Counted from the first letter of the stretch, positions 46,791 through 56,157 are shown. The stretch is DNA of 64,000 nt from Colwellia sp. RSH04 (GCF_003545765.1 NZ_QXIO01000002.1:1-64000); one strand, 5' to 3'. Notes: generated from the sequence alone by a model not told the origin. Made by a program: numbers and translations.

Positions 46791-47246
46791 ATGAAATTAT
46801 CTTTGATTTCTTTTACCGCAATTTTCACAGTTTCTTTATTAATATCCCCACTATCGGCGAAAGAATATAAAGACGCTCGAGTTTATAAATGGGTCGATAA
46901 AGATGGTGTAGTCCACTATAGCGATAAGCCTAACCCTCAAATTGAAAGTAGCGAAATAAAAGTACAAGCCAATAGCAATAACTTCGACTCTACGGGCGCT
47001 GAAAAGTGGCAGGAAGATTACAATAAAAATAAAGAAGTGAATAAAGAAGCACAAGATAAACTTGCAGTACAAAATGCGAAGAAGAAAGAGTTGTGTAATG
47101 GATTTAAGAGCGATTTAAATACACTGAAAAATATAGGGCGCATTGTCAATGTAGATGCTGACGGAAAGCAAACCTATATTTCTGAAGAAGACCGTACAGA
47201 GAAAATACAAGCCTTAGAAAAAAATATCAAAAAAATGTGTAAGTAG
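46791..47246 (+). CDS. DUF4124-domain exported protein
   Basis: A 151-residue protein with a signal peptide (about 1-23, SPLSAKE). A DUF4124 domain follows (ARVYKWVDKDGVVHYSDKPNP), then a charged helical C-terminus with two Cys (LCNGFKSDLNTL; KKMCK). DUF4124 domains are periplasmic and of unknown function. It stands alone between ElyC/SanA-like and the lysC leader. Confidence 0.87.
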   Translation: MKLSLISFTAIFTVSLLISPLSAKEYKDARVYKWVDKDGVVHYSDKPNPQIESSEIKVQANSNNFDSTGAEKWQEDYNKNKEVNKEAQDKLAVQNAKKKELCNGFKSDLNTLKNIGRIVNVDADGKQTYISEEDRTEKIQALEKNIKKMCK

Positions 47247-47262
47247 GCACCTTATCGATAGC

Positions 47263-47291
47263 TTGAAAGTTACCTTTATTGTTTTTATATT
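47263..47291 (+). promoter_or_regulatory. Sigma-70-type promoter of the lysC leader
   Basis: TTGAAA at 47263-47268 and TATATT at 47286-47291 are spaced 17 bases apart, and each hexamer differs from consensus at one position. Transcription from about 47298 would give a leader of roughly 400 bases containing the lysine riboswitch. Confidence 0.62.
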
Positions 47292-47382
47292 TAATAGACG
47301 TCTAAAAGGCTGTTGCTTTTATCGAAAATATAAGGTTTAATACCGCCGCGATTAAATTTAAGTAATTACTCAAGTTTAATCT

Positions 47383-47628
47383 GCACCAGAAGAGGTGCGG
47401 TAGCTAGGTAAATAACGTTATACCTTAGGGTATTTGGAACCACATTCTAATAAGCGTTATTGAGGGAGACTATCGCCGAGGGCATTGATATGTGTGGCAT
47501 ATCGTGTTCGGTCACTAAGGTTGAATCCTTAGGGCTGTCACCTAACGTAATTGTTTATATAACAAAAGGTGGAGAGCTTCTGGCTGAAAAAGTTTTAAAG
47601 TCTGTTTTTCAGGCTAGCTTACCAAACT
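47383..47628 (+). promoter_or_regulatory. Lysine riboswitch (L box) and expression platform
   Basis: The aptamer core lies at about 47391-47543. It begins AGAGGTGCGG and contains the GAGGGAGACTATCGCCGAGG segment and the closing GGGCTGTCACC. P1 pairs AGGTG (47393-47397) with CACCT (47539-47543). Two competing pairings are visible: GCACC at 47383-47387 with GGTGC at 47394-47398, and CACCT with a later AGGTG at 47567-47571. A long imperfect hairpin follows to about 47628 but has no U tract, so control may act on translation or by another route. Lysine binding would be expected to shut off the aspartokinase gene downstream. Confidence 0.85.
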
Positions 47629-47700
47629 GCTCAGTCATGCTCTTCCAATACTTTCGCTAATTATATCAAAGCAAAGTATATGTTAATTGGGAGAAAATTT

Positions 47701-49074
47701 TTGAATTCGAATAACCTATCTTTATCATCGTTAACTGTCGCGAAATTTGGCGGAACCAGTGTTGCCGATTATGCTGCTATGTTACGTTGTGCCAATATCA
47801 TTAAGAATGATCCAAATACGCGTGTTGTTGTTGTTTCTGCGAGTGCTGGTGTAACTAACCATCTTGTGCGTTTAGGGCAAGAAAATGTCTCGTTAGAAGA
47901 GCAGCAGAGTATTATTCAAAGTATTGCCGCAATTCAGTTTAATATCACGCAAAACTTTAATGAAAATATTGAGCAAACCTTAAATCAGGCAATAAATACA
48001 TTGTTAGATGAATTAGCACAAGTTGCCTTGTCTCAGTCAACGCAATATAGCGCTAAAAACGCAGATGCCATTCTGTCATATGGCGAACAGCTTAGCTCTC
48101 GTATTTTTGCTCAAGTTTTAAGAACCATCGATGTTGCAGGTGAATACTTTAATGTTCAGCAAGTGATGAAAACTAACAGTTTATACGGCAAAGCGGTTGT
48201 AGATGAGCAACAATTGAAGCAATCTTGTGAAGCATTGTTATTACCTAAGTTGCGTGAAAACGTGATAGTCACCCAAGGGTTTATTGGTCAAGATGGTTTA
48301 GGAAATACAACCACTTTAGGGCGTGGTGGCTCTGATTATAGCGCGGCATTATTAGCCGAAGCTTTAGGTAGTCATCGTCTTGCTATTTGGACTGACGTAG
48401 TGGGAATTTTTACTACCGACCCACGAATTACCAATCAAGCTAAAGCCATTAAAGAGATTAGTTTTGGTGAAGCTGCGGAAATGGCAACTTTTGGTGCAAA
48501 AATATTACATCCTGCAACACTTATACCCGCAATGCGTTGTAATATCCCTGTTTTTGTTGGCTCAAGTAAGGAGCCTGAAAAAGGGGGCACACAAATAAAG
48601 AAAAAAGTCGAATCTACACCGACTTATCGTTCAATAGCGCTACGAAGAGAGCAAACGCTAGTGACAGTTAAAAGTCCAGCGATGCTTCATGCTAGCGGTT
48701 TCTTAGCTCAGGTTTTTTCTATTCTGGCTAAATATGAGTTGAGTGTTGATTTAGTTACGACCAGTGAAATTAGTGTCGCGTTAACTTTTGATAACCCAAG
48801 TGGTAGTACACAGGCGTTAATTACGACTAGTGTCGTGGAAGAGTTGGAACAACTTTGTGAAGTCACTGTTGAGCACGGTTTATCATTAGTTGCCGTTATT
48901 GGCAATGGATTAAACAGTGCTAAAGGTATTGGTCAAACCATTTTTGAAACGATTAATGACACAAATATTCGATTAATTTGTCATGGTGCTAGTAGTAATA
49001 ACTTATGTTTCTTAGTGAATGAACATGATGCAAGCGATGTGGTAGAAAAGCTTCATGATACGTTATTTGCTTAA
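47701..49074 (+). CDS. lysC: Lysine-sensitive aspartokinase (LysC)
   Basis: This enzyme catalyses the first step of the aspartate family pathway, phosphorylation of L-aspartate. From TTG 47701 it has 457 residues. The kinase core starts VAKFGGTSVADYAAMLRCANI, with ATP/Asp-binding segments TLGRGGSDYSAALLAEALG and AIWTDVVGIFTTDPR. Two ACT domains follow at about 310-450 and are expected to bind lysine. TTG 47701 is favoured over ATG 47680 because GGGAGA lies 7 bases before it. An L-box riboswitch upstream and the family type both indicate feedback by lysine. Confidence 0.93.
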   Translation: MNSNNLSLSSLTVAKFGGTSVADYAAMLRCANIIKNDPNTRVVVVSASAGVTNHLVRLGQENVSLEEQQSIIQSIAAIQFNITQNFNENIEQTLNQAINTLLDELAQVALSQSTQYSAKNADAILSYGEQLSSRIFAQVLRTIDVAGEYFNVQQVMKTNSLYGKAVVDEQQLKQSCEALLLPKLRENVIVTQGFIGQDGLGNTTTLGRGGSDYSAALLAEALGSHRLAIWTDVVGIFTTDPRITNQAKAIKEISFGEAAEMATFGAKILHPATLIPAMRCNIPVFVGSSKEPEKGGTQIKKKVESTPTYRSIALRREQTLVTVKSPAMLHASGFLAQVFSILAKYELSVDLVTTSEISVALTFDNPSGSTQALITTSVVEELEQLCEVTVEHGLSLVAVIGNGLNSAKGIGQTIFETINDTNIRLICHGASSNNLCFLVNEHDASDVVEKLHDTLFA

Positions 49075-49096
49075 ATAAATTTTGCTACTTATAACA

Positions 49097-49131
49097 GTAA
49101 AAAGCCAATAAATTTTTTATTGGCTTTTTAC
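49097..49131. terminator. Bidirectional intrinsic terminator after lysC
   Basis: A 16-bp perfect stem runs GTAAAAAGCCAATAAA and its complement around a T-rich loop. It lies between the convergent lysC and glutathione peroxidase genes and is suited to both. Confidence 0.85.
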
Positions 49132-49153
49132 TTTGAGCTCGGTTTAATGATTA

Positions 49154-49633
49154 TTATAATATCGCTTCAATAGAGCTTGCTATGTTCTCGGGCTTTGTTG
49201 TTGGAGCAAACCTTTTGACGACTTTTCCTTCTTTATTGACCAAAAATTTTGTGAAATTCCATTTGATACTTTTAGAGCCAAGAATACCAGGAGCTTCTTC
49301 TTTCAAAAAGTTATAAAGCGGGTGCGTATTAACTCCGTTAACCTCTATTTTCGCAAATAAAGGAAACGAGATATTAAAATGCAAATCGCAAAATTGCTTT
49401 ATTTCTTGATTATCACCTTTTTCCTGCTGTTTAAATTGATTACAAGGGAAAGCTAACACTTCGAAGCCTTTGGCTTTATATTGATCATATAGATTTTGTA
49501 ATCCTTTATATTGTGGGGTGAAACCACATTCACTTGCGGTATTAACAATCAATAAAACGTGCCCTTTATATTGGTTAAAGTTTACTTCTTCATTTCGATA
49601 ATTATTTGCCTTAAATTGATAAATATTATTCAC
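49154..49633 (-). CDS. Glutathione peroxidase family protein
   Basis: A 159-residue thiol peroxidase that reduces hydroperoxides with thioredoxin or glutathione. The catalytic Cys lies in NTASECGFTPQYKGLQ. The active-site Gln is in LAFPCNQFKQQE, and Trp-Asn lie in IKWNFTKFLV, so the tetrad is complete. It is a Cys, not selenocysteine, form; the codon is ordinary. Similar in length to E. coli BtuE. No signal peptide is seen, so it is cytosolic. Confidence 0.93.
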   Translation of the reverse strand: MNNIYQFKANNYRNEEVNFNQYKGHVLLIVNTASECGFTPQYKGLQNLYDQYKAKGFEVLAFPCNQFKQQEKGDNQEIKQFCDLHFNISFPLFAKIEVNGVNTHPLYNFLKEEAPGILGSKSIKWNFTKFLVNKEGKVVKRFAPTTKPENIASSIEAIL

Positions 49634-49831
49634 GTTTTATCCTTATATGTTCTTTACATATATTCAATTTCCAAAAAAAAAGCACAGGGCGAAACCTAGG
49701 AATTGTTTATCTTTGTTGAAATATTAAAAAAGTTAAACACCGCTTTGCGCAAAAGTGTCGTTAACTCTAGAGCATATACTAAAACTTCAGTACACTTAAA
49801 CAAATTTATTTGTCTTAAAAAGGTTGATCAA

Positions 49832-50692
49832 ATGAAAGTTGCATTTGTTGGTTTAGGTGTTATGGGTTACCCAATGGCAGGACATCTTGCCAAGTCTGGT
49901 TTTGATGTGTGCGTATTTAATCGAAATTCTGAAAAAGCACGCGCTTGGCAACAAGAATTTGATGGTCGAAAAGCGAATACGCCAGCAGAGGCGGCTTTGG
50001 GCTGTGATATTGTTTTTTGCTGCGTAGGTAATGACGATGATGTAAGAGAAGTAACATTGGGCTCTCAAGGAATTTTAGCAGGGCTATCAGAGGGGTGTAT
50101 TTTAGTCGATCACACAACAGCGTCAGCACACTTGGCTGAAGAATTAGGCGCACTGGCAGAAGCGCAAGGTAAATTCTTTTTAGATGCTCCCGTTTCTGGT
50201 GGACAAGCAGGAGCAGAAAATGGCGTTTTAACTGTTATGGTTGGTGGCGATAAAGCGGTATTTGAAAAAGTAAAACCTATCATGGCCTCATATGCCAAAT
50301 TTAGTCAATTGATGGGAGGTATTGGGGCTGGGCAACTTGCTAAAATGGTAAACCAAATTTGTATAGCTGGAGTTGTTCAGGGGCTAGCTGAAGGATTTAG
50401 TTTTGCTAAAAAGGTAGGTTTGGATCCTGACGCTTTAGTTGAAACTATATCAAAAGGAGCTGCGGGCTCTTGGCAAATGGAAAATAGATATAAGACTATG
50501 TTTGCGAATGAATTTGACTTTGGCTTTGCTGTTGATTGGATGAGAAAGGATTTATCCATAGCTTTTGATGAAGCTGAAAAAAACAATGTTGAATTACCGA
50601 TGACAAAAATGGTAGATAGTTTTTACCAAGAAATACAAGAAAATGGCGGTAATAGGTGGGATACCTCAAGTTTGATTTCTCGTTACAAATAG
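49832..50692 (+). CDS. NAD(P)-dependent 3-hydroxyisobutyrate dehydrogenase-like reductase
   Basis: A 286-residue beta-hydroxyacid dehydrogenase. ATG 49832 is chosen because it has an AAAGG ribosome site and begins directly with the Rossmann motif VAFVGLGVMGYPMAGHLAK. The frame stays open a further 43 codons upstream to 49703, but that part is unlike the family. The substrate-binding motif DAPVSGGQAGAENG and the catalytic Lys in GAGQLAKMVNQ are intact. Exact substrate (3-hydroxyisobutyrate, tartronate semialdehyde or another) cannot be chosen, and the gene stands alone. Confidence 0.9.
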   Translation: MKVAFVGLGVMGYPMAGHLAKSGFDVCVFNRNSEKARAWQQEFDGRKANTPAEAALGCDIVFCCVGNDDDVREVTLGSQGILAGLSEGCILVDHTTASAHLAEELGALAEAQGKFFLDAPVSGGQAGAENGVLTVMVGGDKAVFEKVKPIMASYAKFSQLMGGIGAGQLAKMVNQICIAGVVQGLAEGFSFAKKVGLDPDALVETISKGAAGSWQMENRYKTMFANEFDFGFAVDWMRKDLSIAFDEAEKNNVELPMTKMVDSFYQEIQENGGNRWDTSSLISRYK

Positions 50693-50800
50693 TTGATATA
50701 TAAAATAATATGATACTTTTTTTGCAAAACTAAGACGTGTGTCTATACTTTTTTTTAGTACTGCATGTTTTTCAGTTATATTTTGTATTAAATTGCAATC

Positions 50801-50831
50801 TTGATATATTGTATATTTGTTGTACAATATA
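50801..50831 (+). promoter_or_regulatory. Promoter and overlapping inverted repeat of the collagenase-like gene
   Basis: TTGATA (50801-50806) and TACAAT (50823-50828) are separated by 16 bases and each match the sigma-70 consensus at five of six positions. A perfect 9-bp inverted repeat, TATATTGTA/TACAATATA (50805-50813 and 50823-50831), covers the same bases, so a repressor binding there would block the promoter. Confidence 0.6.
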
Positions 50832-50886
50832 GCTGTTTGTAAATTTTTTTATTGTATTGAGACGGATTTCAATTGTGAGGTCCGTT

Positions 50887-53800
50887 ATGTTGTTTAAACC
50901 TACCTATATATATCTTTTTTTGTTTTTCATGCTTTATCCTACTAAAGGATTTAGCGCAGAGTTATGCGGTGAAAAAACACTTGAAAGGCAAACCACTGTC
51001 ATTGCAAATCAGAATTTCTGTCTCACTGATTATGGTCATTATTTAAAAGTAAATATTCCTTATCATAATAGTAATGTCACTATTACAACTTCTGGCGGAA
51101 CTTTTGAAGGTACGCTAGATGCAACAATAAAGTTGTATTCTAATGAATCATGGGATAACGATAAACTTGAAGCCAGTGTTGATAACCCTAATAGTAATGA
51201 CGAAACACTTTCGTTTATTTCTCCAGCAGGGATTCGTTACTTCTCATTAGGAGGAAATGTCAGTGAAATGACCTTATATGTTTCAGTGACTGGTGGTGAT
51301 ATCCCTGAACCTCTGGGCGATTTTATTGTATATGATACCAATGTCATTGTAGATATTCCTCCAGCAAGTTTGTCGTCTAAAACCGAATTTTCAGCGATTG
51401 TGAATGAAATTATAGCCGCACAGGAAAGTGATTATAGCGCTATTGCAGAAGCCAATCCTGGATCAATAATTGATGTTGCCCATGCTATTCATTATATGGC
51501 TTCGCTTGATGATATTAATGACAGTGACTTATTAGCATTACTCCCTTATGTGTACCCATATAGTTATAAATATTATTATATGCCAGATGAAGAGGCTGAA
51601 ATCATCAGCACTGCACTAGTTGCTGTCGCTAAAATGTCAGACTTTATTAATGCAAGTGATGATTCTTCCACATTACACCAACTTTATTTAGATGCTTTAT
51701 ACCCCTTTGAATCTAGAACACATGGTCGTTTATATGCAGAACACCTTCCTCATATACTTGCGCTTATTCAATACTACTCATTACAAAGCAATCCTTATGG
51801 TTTGCCTAGCGCTACTGATACCTTGATTAAATTAATGTCTGACTTTAGAAACACTTTAGGTTATGGAGTGTCATCAATAAATCTAGCTGTTAATGATAAT
51901 ATGCTTGATACTTTATCTGTTATTAGATCTTTTGTTTTACTTGGTGAAACGTCTTTAGATAGACGCTGGTCGAGTGATTATGATTTAACTTGGTTCACAT
52001 ATTATTCATATTATCTTTTAGCCAATGTTTACATGATAGCCAATGATGATGCTCAACAAAGAATTGACGGTATTATTAAAGAAATTCATCAATCATTATC
52101 TTTAGAAGTTACTCAAGCATATTTAGAAGAGATGATATCAGATCATTTTATTACGCGTGCAAATAGAGAATGTACCAGTGAAGATCCGCTGTTTGGTTTT
52201 TGTAAAGAATTAGTGAAAGAAGAGGATATTTTAACTGTATCTTTCGCATGTAATAGTCAAGTGACTATTAGAGCACAAGACTCTATAACCAATGATGTGT
52301 TAACAAAGTCTTGCCAACAATTAAATGATCATGATATTAAATTTCATAATTTGATGAAAACGAATAATATTCCCGTAGATAATGATAATAATGACACCCT
52401 TGAAGTCGTAGTGTTCGCAAGCCCTGAAGAATACAATTTATATGCGGGTGATTTTTTTGGTATTAGTACTAATAATGGCGGAATCTATTTAGAAGGTACG
52501 TCAAGCAATGAAGGAAACCAAGCCAGATTTATTGCAATGCAATGTCCAGAATCTTGGGTTGGTAATTCATGTGAAGCTGAAAATGATATTTACAACTTGA
52601 TTCATGAATATACCCATTATCTCGATGGAAGGTATATTAAAGCAGGTGATTATAATTACTATAATTATAATGTTGCTTGGGCAGAAGGCCTTTCGGAATA
52701 CTTAGCCTTTGGTGATGATCACCCAAGAACTTTAAGAGATTCAGCTGGGCTTACCATTCCTCCGTTATATAACATATTGTTCATGTCGTATGGTTACGAC
52801 AGCTTATATCAATGGAGTTATTTTGCCATTAGATATTTGATGGAGAGTTACCCTGAAGATATTCAAACGCTCATTAGCGTAATGCAATCAGGCGATAAAG
52901 AACTATATATTGAAACTTTAAAAGCGATTAGTGATAAAAGCTCAGCTGGTTTTGAAGACTATGTTCTATCTGTTTCAAATACGACAGCGCCCATTGCAGC
53001 TAACATACCTGAAAGTAATCAACTAGGACAATGCACGCTAGAACAACAGTATGTACGTGCGTATAATTCACCAGCGGTTGATTTGGTTACCATAACTAAT
53101 ACCACTAAATTACCGATTTCTCTGTTTTGGATAAACAATACGACAGGGGTTGTTAATAGCTCAAAGAATTATCAAACGTTATTACAAGGAGAAAGTTTTA
53201 CCTCAACATTTTGGAGTCAAAATGATCGTATGATGCTAGTTGACAGTAATAGAAACTGTCTTGCTGTTGCGGTATTAACTGATGCGGTAAATAATTATAC
53301 GATTACACAAGAGATAACAAAAAATGTAATTGAAGAAGTATTACCAGAGCAAAATAATCTGGGGAGCTGTGACTTAATGAAGCCACATATTCCTAAAACG
53401 ACATCTCATGATTTTGCTATCACCAATACGACTAATTATCCTGTTCATATTTTTAGAGTAAATGATCTGACCGGGGAGCCTATCTATAGTAATAAATATG
53501 CTACGTTGGCCTATGGGGAAAGTTACCGTGCTGATTTTTGGTATGGAAATAGACGTGTAATGGTAGCTGATGCAAGGTTAAATTGCCTTGCCGTTGGTGT
53601 TACCAATTATACAGAATCAGATTTTGTTATTGAAGAGAGTCATATTGTTGATGCGGCAGAGCCAGAAGTGTTACCCGAAGATAATGCCATTGGTAGTTGT
53701 GAGTTATTAGAGAAACACCTTATCAGTGATGAATCGTCTCAATTTTCAATTGTGAACAACTCAGAAACAACGATGAACTTATATAGAGTCGATAATTTAA

Positions 53801-54615
53801 CAGGAGAAATTATAACCGACTTTTTATATGCGACATTAAAACAAGGTGAAAGTTTTGAAGCTGATTATTGGTATAACTTAAGACGATTAGTATTAACCAC
53901 TGAAAATAACGAATGTTTAGGCGTTGGCTTATTATCATCTGTTACTTTATCAAATGAATTCACTGTTACAGCGTCTACTTTTGATAGGGATGAAGATGGT
54001 GTTTTAGACATTAATGATGTTTTCCCTGATGACCCCAGTGAGAGTAAAGATTCAGATGGTGATGGCGTAGGGGATAATGCTGATGTTTTTCCACATGATC
54101 CAACAGAAACTAAAGACTCAGACGGTGATGGTGTAGGTGATAATGCCGATGCTTTTCCAAATGATGCAACAGAAACTAAAGATTCAGACGGTGATGGTGT
54201 AGGTGATAATGCCGATGCCTTTCCTCTAGATCCTAAAGAAACTCATGATACTGATGGAGATGGCGTTGGTGACAACCGAGATGTATTTCCCGAGGACCCA
54301 TCTGAGCATAGTGACATGGATAGAGATGGCGTCGGTGATAACGCAGATGCTTTCCCACTTGATGCAACAGAAACTATGGATAGTGATGGAGATGGTGTCG
54401 GTGATAATAGTGACGCCTTCCCAAATGATGCTACTGAGACTAAAGACTCAGACGGTGATGGTGTAGGTGATAACGCTGATGCGTATCCATATAATGCATT
54501 GAGAACAGATTCAAGTGTGAACAATAGTTCAGCTGGTAGCTTTAATATAATGATGCTATTAGTTCTTATACTGAGTATTTGTCGAAGAAAAGCAAAGATG
54601 AAGGTTAAAGGTTAA
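50887..54615 (+). CDS. Secreted collagenase-like metalloprotease with VHL-like and calcium-type repeats
   Basis: From ATG 50887 (AGG site) this is a 1242-residue exported protein; a TTG in frame at 50857 is less likely. After the signal peptide comes a PPC-like domain (about 25-135). A large M9-type peptidase region follows with zinc motif HEYTHYLDGRY (His573-His577) and the downstream Glu in EGLSEY (about 600), the gluzincin pattern of Vibrio-type collagenases. Residues about 716-1025 are three tandem ~100-residue repeats resembling the VHL beta domain (ITNTTNYPVHIFRVN...TLAYGESYRADFW). Eight 22-residue DSDGDGVGDN repeats then cover about 1033-1208. The end has a Ser/Gly patch, a hydrophobic helix and a basic tail, a GlyGly-CTERM-like sorting signal. 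It likely degrades collagen or other proteins outside the cell. Confidence 0.85.
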   Translation: MLFKPTYIYLFLFFMLYPTKGFSAELCGEKTLERQTTVIANQNFCLTDYGHYLKVNIPYHNSNVTITTSGGTFEGTLDATIKLYSNESWDNDKLEASVDNPNSNDETLSFISPAGIRYFSLGGNVSEMTLYVSVTGGDIPEPLGDFIVYDTNVIVDIPPASLSSKTEFSAIVNEIIAAQESDYSAIAEANPGSIIDVAHAIHYMASLDDINDSDLLALLPYVYPYSYKYYYMPDEEAEIISTALVAVAKMSDFINASDDSSTLHQLYLDALYPFESRTHGRLYAEHLPHILALIQYYSLQSNPYGLPSATDTLIKLMSDFRNTLGYGVSSINLAVNDNMLDTLSVIRSFVLLGETSLDRRWSSDYDLTWFTYYSYYLLANVYMIANDDAQQRIDGIIKEIHQSLSLEVTQAYLEEMISDHFITRANRECTSEDPLFGFCKELVKEEDILTVSFACNSQVTIRAQDSITNDVLTKSCQQLNDHDIKFHNLMKTNNIPVDNDNNDTLEVVVFASPEEYNLYAGDFFGISTNNGGIYLEGTSSNEGNQARFIAMQCPESWVGNSCEAENDIYNLIHEYTHYLDGRYIKAGDYNYYNYNVAWAEGLSEYLAFGDDHPRTLRDSAGLTIPPLYNILFMSYGYDSLYQWSYFAIRYLMESYPEDIQTLISVMQSGDKELYIETLKAISDKSSAGFEDYVLSVSNTTAPIAANIPESNQLGQCTLEQQYVRAYNSPAVDLVTITNTTKLPISLFWINNTTGVVNSSKNYQTLLQGESFTSTFWSQNDRMMLVDSNRNCLAVAVLTDAVNNYTITQEITKNVIEEVLPEQNNLGSCDLMKPHIPKTTSHDFAITNTTNYPVHIFRVNDLTGEPIYSNKYATLAYGESYRADFWYGNRRVMVADARLNCLAVGVTNYTESDFVIEESHIVDAAEPEVLPEDNAIGSCELLEKHLISDESSQFSIVNNSETTMNLYRVDNLTGEIITDFLYATLKQGESFEADYWYNLRRLVLTTENNECLGVGLLSSVTLSNEFTVTASTFDRDEDGVLDINDVFPDDPSESKDSDGDGVGDNADVFPHDPTETKDSDGDGVGDNADAFPNDATETKDSDGDGVGDNADAFPLDPKETHDTDGDGVGDNRDVFPEDPSEHSDMDRDGVGDNADAFPLDATETMDSDGDGVGDNSDAFPNDATETKDSDGDGVGDNADAYPYNALRTDSSVNNSSAGSFNIMMLLVLILSICRRKAKMKVKG
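53983..54510 (+). repeat. Eight 66-base repeats encoding thrombospondin type 3-like units
   Basis: Each unit encodes 22 residues with the DxDxDGVGDNxDxFP calcium-binding pattern. Units 2, 3, 4 and 8 are nearly identical at the DNA level, while the first and fifth to seventh are more diverged, suggesting recent duplication of some copies. Confidence 0.88.
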
Positions 54616-54642
54616 TACTTAAAGTTAACTTGTTATGAAGAG

Positions 54643-54668
54643 AAAGCCAGTATTAATACTGGCTTTTT
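54643..54668. terminator. Bidirectional intrinsic terminator
   Basis: A perfect palindromic 24-base stem (AAAGCCAGTATT and its complement) followed by T residues lies between the convergent collagenase-like gene and sbcB. Confidence 0.82.
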
Positions 54669-54675
54669 AAATTTT

Positions 54676-56127
54676 TTACTGTTGAATATATTCGTATAAT
54701 GCTTTTAAAATTAATAGTTTTTCATTATCTTCTTCATGCTCATGAGCAAGGTTTTCAATTTTCATCATAAACTCATCAGCACTCAGTATTCCTTTTCCAC
54801 CATACATAATTTTATTTTGGCAATATTGTTGCCACTTTTGTCCTTCCTCAACAGAAAGTGTGTGTGGGTAGTTCCGTGCCCTGAACCTGAATAAAAGTGT
54901 AGTTAATCTTTCGTCTTCAAAAGTAAAGGGGTGTGAAGCCAGTTGTTCAGGCTGTAGTGAATGCAAAATATCCATTTGGGCTTTATCTCCATGACTAAAG
55001 AATTTCCCCCCGTAAAGTGCTTGTTCAGCATCAACCTTTGCTTCATTATCAAAAGCACTAGTTGTAAATATATCGCTTAGCTTTTCCCTTAGTTCAGAGT
55101 GTTTTTTCAGTAAAGCAAAGTTTTTAAGACAGTATTCACGAGGTATTGTCAGCCTTTCTGCATTCTCTGGTAATAATGTTTTAGCCGGCGCAACAATAGG
55201 ACATTTATTAATATGTATTAGCTTAATAGGTATTGGGAGTTCATCTGGTGCTAAATCATCATAACGGGTATAAAGTCTGGCTTTGAGTTCTTCGCTTGTT
55301 AAATCAAATAAAGGGCTAATATCCCTTGCTAAATCGACACAAATTACCGCATTCTTATTAACGGGATGATAACTTATTGGTGAAAACCAGCTCGTACAAC
55401 CATGTTCAGATGAAATTTTAGATGAGGTATGAACAATGGGTGTCATTTCAGCTACGTTTAATAAATCAGCAACTTGTTTTTTATTTCGCAAATTAAAAAT
55501 AAATTCATAGAGTTTAGGTTGTTTATCTTTAATCAACTTAGCCATAGCAATGGTAGCGTAAACATCACTCATAGCATCATGTGCTGCTTCATGAGCAATA
55601 CCATTGGCTTTAGTTAATAATTCAAGCCTAAAGCTAACACGCTCTTCACCTGTTTCTTCATTCATTACCGTTGGCCAATTAATGCCTTCGGGTCTCAGCG
55701 CATAACAAGCACGAACCATATCAATAATATCCCAACGACTGTTTCCATTTTGCCACTCTCTGGCGTAAGGATCATAAAAATTGCGATAAAACAAATACCT
55801 TGTTACTTCATCATCAAAACGGATATTGTTGTAACCAGCAACACAGGTATTAGGCTGACTAAAAAGTTCGTGAATTTTTGCTGCAAAATCCGATTCATTT
55901 AAACCGTTCATTTGAGCGTGTTGAGGTGTTATGCCTGTAACCATACAAGCCTCAGGATGTGGCAGATAATCTTTAGGTGGCTGACAGTAGAACATCTCTG
56001 GCTCGCCAATAATATTTAATTCAAGATCGGTGCGAATACCTGCAAACTGGGAAGGCTTATCAAACTTAGGTGATACTCCCCAAGTTTCATAATCGTGCCA
56101 GAGGATGGTACTGTTCATTTTGTTCAA
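54676..56127 (-). CDS. sbcB: Exodeoxyribonuclease I
   Basis: A 483-residue 3'-to-5' single-strand exonuclease. It has the DEDDh exonuclease motifs: LWHDYETWGVSP, GYNNIRFDDEVTRYLFYRN and EAAHDAMSDVYATIAMAK, followed by the SH3-like and C-terminal domains of ExoI (family motif KCPIVAPAKTLLPENAERL). It acts in recombination and mismatch repair. The length is usual. Confidence 0.96.
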   Translation of the reverse strand: MNKMNSTILWHDYETWGVSPKFDKPSQFAGIRTDLELNIIGEPEMFYCQPPKDYLPHPEACMVTGITPQHAQMNGLNESDFAAKIHELFSQPNTCVAGYNNIRFDDEVTRYLFYRNFYDPYAREWQNGNSRWDIIDMVRACYALRPEGINWPTVMNEETGEERVSFRLELLTKANGIAHEAAHDAMSDVYATIAMAKLIKDKQPKLYEFIFNLRNKKQVADLLNVAEMTPIVHTSSKISSEHGCTSWFSPISYHPVNKNAVICVDLARDISPLFDLTSEELKARLYTRYDDLAPDELPIPIKLIHINKCPIVAPAKTLLPENAERLTIPREYCLKNFALLKKHSELREKLSDIFTTSAFDNEAKVDAEQALYGGKFFSHGDKAQMDILHSLQPEQLASHPFTFEDERLTTLLFRFRARNYPHTLSVEEGQKWQQYCQNKIMYGGKGILSADEFMMKIENLAHEHEEDNEKLLILKALYEYIQQ

Positions 56128-56157
56128 ACTATCTTCCTACTTTACGAAATAATTTTA

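Noticed and set aside
49703-49831. N-terminal extension of the hydroxyisobutyrate-dehydrogenase-like gene
   Set aside because: The extension has no family similarity, while ATG 49832 has a ribosome site and starts exactly at the Rossmann motif.
53983-54510. Regular repeats that might suggest a CRISPR array
   Set aside because: They are in-frame, spacer-free coding repeats of a calcium-binding motif; no Cas genes are present.
54243-54524. Long open frames antisense or shifted within the repeat array
   Set aside because: Shadows produced by the codon-periodic repeat in the protease gene.
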